NCBI GenBank assembly: GCA_034770075.1
Contig: CM068379.1
Location: 22,567,506 to 22,631,505, forward strand
Length of the DNA: 64,000 bases
DNA from: Aralia elata
Lineage: Eukaryota > Streptophyta > Magnoliopsida > Apiales > Araliaceae
Direction of reading: 5' to 3'
Position numbers and translations under genes: made by a program. Of this stretch, positions 59,839 through 64,000 are shown piece after piece (within the stretch, counting starts at the first letter, position 1; every line of letters begins with the position of its first letter). The notes under the pieces were generated by a model. That model worked only from the letters and a program-made list of their open reading frames with translations. It was not told the origin of the DNA and made no database searches.

Positions 59839-61475
59839 CTTGATGTCGATTGCATGTCCAAAATTTAATGTGTCTTCACATACCACCATAACTAGAAATT
59901 GTTTGAAGTGCTTTTTAGAGGAGAAATTAAAATTGAAAGCTTACTTCAAAAATACATCCCAAAATGTTTCTCTTACTACCGATACATGGACTTCTATACA
60001 ACGAATTAGTTACATGGTGTTGATTGCTCATTATGTTGATGATAAGTGAAATTCGCAAAAGAAAATTATTAACTTTATCCCAATTACTAGTCATAAAGGG
60101 GAAGACATAGGTATGTCGGTTGAAAATTATTTGAGGGAATGGGCCATTGATAAAATTTTCACAGTCACAGTTGATAAAGCTAGTTCCAATGATGTTGCAA
60201 TTTCCTATTTGAAAACTCAATTGAAAGTTTAGGGTCATAGCATTTGTGACAATAAATTTCTTCAGATGAGGTGCATTGCTCATATTGTTAATTTGGTTGT
60301 ATGTGATGGGTTGAAAGATGCGAGTCCCTTGATATCTCGTGTTCGATCTTTGGTTAGGTGGGTGCGACAATCTCCTTCTAGGATTAAAAAATTCAAAGAA
60401 CTTGTTGAAATTGAGAAAATTGAAAAAAAATACTTCTTTGATCCTAGATGTGTACACTAGATGGAACTCCACTTTTTCTATTTTGAATGTGGCCATAGAC
60501 TTCGAACGTGCTTTTAATAGGCTTGCAAACAAAGACCCTTTATTCAAATTGGAAATGGAATCAGGTGATGGGTGGCCTACTATAGAAGATTGGGGAGTTG
60601 TGTGAAAATTGGTGGTATTCTTGAAGTATTTCTTCTTCAACATTATGGTGAAGGTTTCGGGTGCATCTTATGTGACATCAAATACTTTCTTTCATGAATT
60701 TCTTAATATTGACAATGCTTTGAATGAATTGTTAGATGAGAGTGACTATGGCATAAGAGAAATGACGTTGAGGATGATAGCAAAATTAGATAAATATTGG
60801 GGGAATGTTGAGAAAATGAATAAATTGTTGTACATTGCAGTTGTTCTAGATCCTAAACATAAATTTGCATTTGTAAAATTTATTTTTAATTCAATGTATG
60901 GGAGTGAGAGTGAAATGGCAAATAAAATGATAAAATCGGTGTGTAATGGCATTGAGAAATTGTTTAAATGTTATAGTCTCAAATATGCATCACAAAGTAC
61001 ATAATCATCCCAAAGTACACAATCATCCCAAAATGCACAATCTAATGTGTCTAGCGAAAGTTTTGATGTGCATCGTCGAGAAAGGACAAAGAGAAGGTTG
61101 ACAGAAAAATTTGTAGAACACATTGCGGATATTCAAGGAGGGGATAATACCGAATTGGATAAGTATTTGAGTGAGCATGTTGATCAAACGACTTCAAATT
61201 ATAATACTTTGGGTTGGTGAGAAAATAATTCTCCTAGATTTCCCATTCTCTCTGAAATGGCTAGGGATGTTTTGGCGGTTCCTATGTCAACTGTTGCTTC
61301 CGAGTCGACATTTAGCATCGATGGTTATGTAATTGATCCATTTAGGAATTCTTTAACTCTGAGAATGGTACAGACTCTTATTTGTGTTCAAGATTGGCTT
61401 CCTTCAAGCAAACAACCAATGCCCGTAGAAGAGAACTTAGATTCACTTGAAACAATTGAGAAAACTAATCCTTAA
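59839..61475 (+). pseudogene. hAT transposase, catalytic and hATC part
   Basis: It continues from 48112 through the CTTGA duplication. It reads SIACPKFNVSSHTTITR, VSLTTDTWTSIQRISYM (first catalytic Asp) and TVDKASSNDVAISYL (second Asp region). RCIAHIVNLVV (C-x2-H) follows, then FDPRCVH… with a frame change. A Ser/Gln-rich 18-bp repeat lies at about 60985-61040. Next is the hATC dimerisation end: YLSEHVDQ…, FPILSEMARDVLAVPMSTVASESTFS, then LICVQDWLP, and the final stop at 61473-61475. Internal stops include TGA 60047-60049 and TAG 60229-60231. Confidence 0.87.
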
Positions 61476-62676
61476 TGTTAAATTATATAGTTTTCATCTC
61501 TAATATTTATATATTAATGACTTTATTTAACTAATTTTATTTTCTTTTGATATTCTTAGAATTTGCGGAAGTTTTGGATATGGATGGCGAAATTTAATGG
61601 AGATGTGAAGCTTAGTTTGGAGATTTGAAGAGTTGGAGCTATGAAGTTGTTAAAAGACTTATTATTTATGTTTGTTAATTTAATATTTGAAATTAGACTT
61701 ATGTAGTTATGTTTATTTGATTTTGGATTGTAATTGTGTAACGAAATCATGGTAGTTAATGGTACTTAATTTGGGTATGTCATGGTGGTGGAGTTGGTAG
61801 TGGTACTACAGTCAATAGTATTGTTGTTGGCCTGTTACTACTATTGTTGCTGCTGATATTTAGTTGTACTTGTTGCTGCTGTTTATATATGTTGTCATGT
61901 TGATTGATGAGTTATTGTTGCTTATGTTTCTAATCAATCTTATGGTCATCTTCAAGTGATAAGTACACTTAATGATAATGTGCGTAAATGTGTGTGCCTT
62001 CCAGGATTTTATTTTGTATACTACTAGAATTATACTACTAGAAGTTGCAAAAATGAGGATGGAACTTAAACGAATGTTACAGTTAACTATTTTTCTACAA
62101 GTCAACAAAGTTGAATAAGTGGCATTAATCTTTCCCCAATTGAAAGAGGGACCTCTGCTTGGATTTTATTTACATATTTTCTTGATCCAAATGCTAATGA
62201 AAGCCAATCTTGCTGCAGTCTTTGGGGAGTTTATACAACTGATGAAGCAAGGAAAACATAATCTGTGAGCAGAATCTGCTCTGTACTAATGCATTAGTTA
62301 ACTAGGATGTATTAATGGTTGCAATAGTTTTAGAAGCACATTCTGCAAAGATATTCATCAGCTCAAAATTCAAATGAGTTAAAGCCCATGAAAATACTCC
62401 TTATCACGATATAGTATTAAATGTGGTTATACTGATTCAACCATTGCTTTTGTTAAGGCCTATGAAAATTGAAAAACATCTTTTTTCTTAGAAAAAATTA
62501 CAACCGATATAAGTGTATGTAAAAATCGGTACCGTTCCGGTACCGAATTAACTAACTGGTTCGGGATACTAGTCCAATCGGTACCAGTATCAGTACGTAG
62601 TTTTAGATACTTTTGGTAACCGATGCAGTACGGTTCGGACCAGTCTGTTCTGATTACTTACCGATGCACAGTCCTA
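61476..62676. other. 3' non-coding part of the hAT element
   Basis: No coding frame. The last 150 bp are rich in CGGTACCG-like subterminal motifs. Confidence 0.6.
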
Positions 62677-62684
62677 CCTTACAC

Positions 62685-63905
62685 AATGATGGGATTTCTC
62701 ATATGTCTTTATCTGGAAAAACTTTTCCTTCTCCACCTAACTGGCCCACAGCTGCCATGGACACCCCTTTACACATCTCATTTGAATTTTATGCTTTTCA
62801 TTGACTGGTAGGTATATCCTTACTTTTTGCAATTACATAGTCATACAACGCTTCTCTTAGCTGTTCAACACCTGTGAAAGTCATCCACTTCTCTAACTCT
62901 GTGTCCTTGGGTTATAAGTTGGTAGAATCCTCTTTTCTTTCTTCACTGGTTCCTCACATTCCCATTTTAAGTTTCTACTTTCTAAGGGACTTGCAAGTAT
63001 CACATTGTCTAAATCTTCACACTCACTATCCTATTTCTTCATTCTTTTTGTGCCAAAAATATTTTCATCATCACCATCTGAAAATGTAGGTTCCACTTCT
63101 TCTTTCCCCTGTTCATATGTTGTCTTCTCACTCTTTTCTCTTACCTTTTTCTTTGTCTATCTTTTATTTGGTTCCATTTTTTTTATTTCATTCTTCTTAG
63201 TCTTCGCTTCTTTGTCATGTGGTTCCTCAAAATTGGATGTTCCAACTAGATTAACCTGTCTTAGACCACTACTGATTTGTGGTTCATTATTTATGTCAAC
63301 CTCACACACCACCTCTAGCTCTTATTTCTTTCCTTCGCTTACTTATTTCCTATGCTTCCTCACATTTATTAAATCATTATCTCCTTCATCATCTGATGCA
63401 TCACTTAATTCTTCATCTGTTTTCTCCTCAATTTCATTACCTTCTTCTTCATAATCTGTATCATCCTTATCTAAGGAAGTCCATGGTGCATCATGATTCA
63501 CATCAACCTCCTGAACTTCATCCTCAGTGCTTAAATCTTCATGCTTCTCATGATAACAATAAATCTCAGTTGAACTAGTTCTTAAGGCTTAAACAACAAG
63601 AAGCCTCACACTTTGATCATCTGATATAAGTTCCAAGCAGCCACCCAAGTAGAAGTATAGAGCAAAGTTCTATTTGTACCCTAGTTTTTTTAGGCAGGTT
63701 AAGGAGTTTATCTGCATTTAACGAATCCCCGTCAACTTTGTCATACACTTCTTTCTGACCCCCTGTGTAATTGTGCCTTATTCCTTCCTCAAACTTCTCC
63801 CCATGGTTCAATATCAGGTTAAATATAGTATCTATGTTGTCATTAAAAAAACAAGAAACAAAATCAACAAATAAGTAACTAACACAAACCCAAAAATACA
63901 ATTAA
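62685..63905 (-). pseudogene. MuDR-type MULE transposase, N-terminal part
   Basis: Minus strand from about 63,905. A PB1-like start comes first (FNLILNHGEKFEEGI, then YTGGQKEVYDKVDGDSL). A long acidic linker follows (EEEGNEIEEKTDEELSDASD, about 63590-63330) with a few stops, then a Lys-rich stretch. The Mutator DNA-binding zone is WMTFTGVEQLREALYDYVIA and NEKHKIQMRCVKGCPWQLW, and the part ends KTYEKSHHCV. This runs over CCTTACAC into the hAT element and resumes at 46333. The 5' end and the right end of the MULE lie past 64,000. Confidence 0.8.
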
Positions 63906-64000
63906 CAAATAACCAACTAACACACTAAACCCAGATCATATTAGGCCAAAAGCATGAATAAAATATAAGCAATCAACCCCACCCACCCCCACTTACCCAT

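Larger units (their letters stand above)
46334..62676 (+). mobile_element. hAT transposon with TSD CCTTACAC, split by a Ty3/gypsy element
   Basis: It starts TAGGGGTGGGCA and ends TGCACAGTCCTA, imperfect inverted ends. Both are flanked by a perfect CCTTACAC (46326-46333, 62677-62684). Subterminal zones are rich in ACCGG/CGGTAC motifs (46380-46520, 62525-62660). The transposase frames are 47605-48112 and 59839-61475. Without the insert the element is about 4.6 kb. It cuts the MuDR-type gene in the codons for …HHCVRKNK…. Confidence 0.93.

Noticed and set aside
63005..63454. 149-codon plus-strand frame, Ser/Phe-rich
   Set aside because: It is antisense to the acidic linker of the MuDR-type transposase, which has family matches on both sides.

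Overview
This is a stretch of a flowering-plant nuclear genome, most likely a eudicot. It has intron-containing genes with GT/AG borders, an organelle-type PPR-DYW editing factor, AT-rich introns, Stowaway-like MITEs, chromodomain-type Ty3/gypsy elements with 1.6-3.4 kb LTRs, and MULE and hAT transposons. The repeat mix would suit Solanaceae, but the lineage is a guess. There is no sign of bacteria, plasmid or CRISPR.

Positions 1-20,900 are the gene-bearing part. The window opens on the last 134 codons of a PPR-DYW protein (+). A decayed LINE follows, then a WD40 gene of the Utp7/WDR46 (BING4) family on the minus strand. Its eight coding exons can be traced from 20,456 down to 3,818. It carries at least five disabling changes: a 1-nt loss in exon 3, a TAG and a TAA in exon 8, a 4-nt GA expansion, and a 67-bp tandem duplication. 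I read it as an unprocessed pseudogene. Its introns hold a LINE 3' end, MITEs, an RTE-type retroposon, a gene-capturing hAT element with perfect 8-bp target duplications, a 1.7-kb element with ~240-bp terminal inverted repeats, and a 513-bp hAT-like element.

Positions 20,900-43,000 hold the first insertion nest. An AT-rich segment with a foldback leads into a broken FAR1/MULE-type transposase gene (+). A minus-strand Ty3/gypsy retrotransposon (25,122-42,438) splits it. That element was itself hit by two solo LTRs, one in gag (TSD CCTAT) and one in its 5' LTR (TSD CTAAG).

Positions 43,000-64,000 hold a second, deeper nest. A MuDR-type transposase gene (-) is split by an hAT transposon (46,334-62,676, TSD CCTTACAC). 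The hAT transposase is split by a plus-strand Ty3/gypsy element (48,113-59,838, TSD CTTGA), and that element carries a solo LTR just behind its primer binding site. A degenerate GRF zinc-finger gene (43,119-43,606, +) converges on the MuDR-type gene and may be its element partner. The far end of the MULE lies beyond the window.

The most interesting non-coding signals are hairpin or palindrome arrays inside the LTRs. In both full-length Ty3/gypsy elements one LTR has lost the array-bearing segment (about 0.8 and 1.0 kb) at micro-homologies. A 74-bp tandem repeat carries a short hairpin with a compensatory base-pair change. The hAT ends match those of the gene-capturing element 34 kb away, which suggests an autonomous/non-autonomous pair. 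No element looks able to make a full set of proteins.
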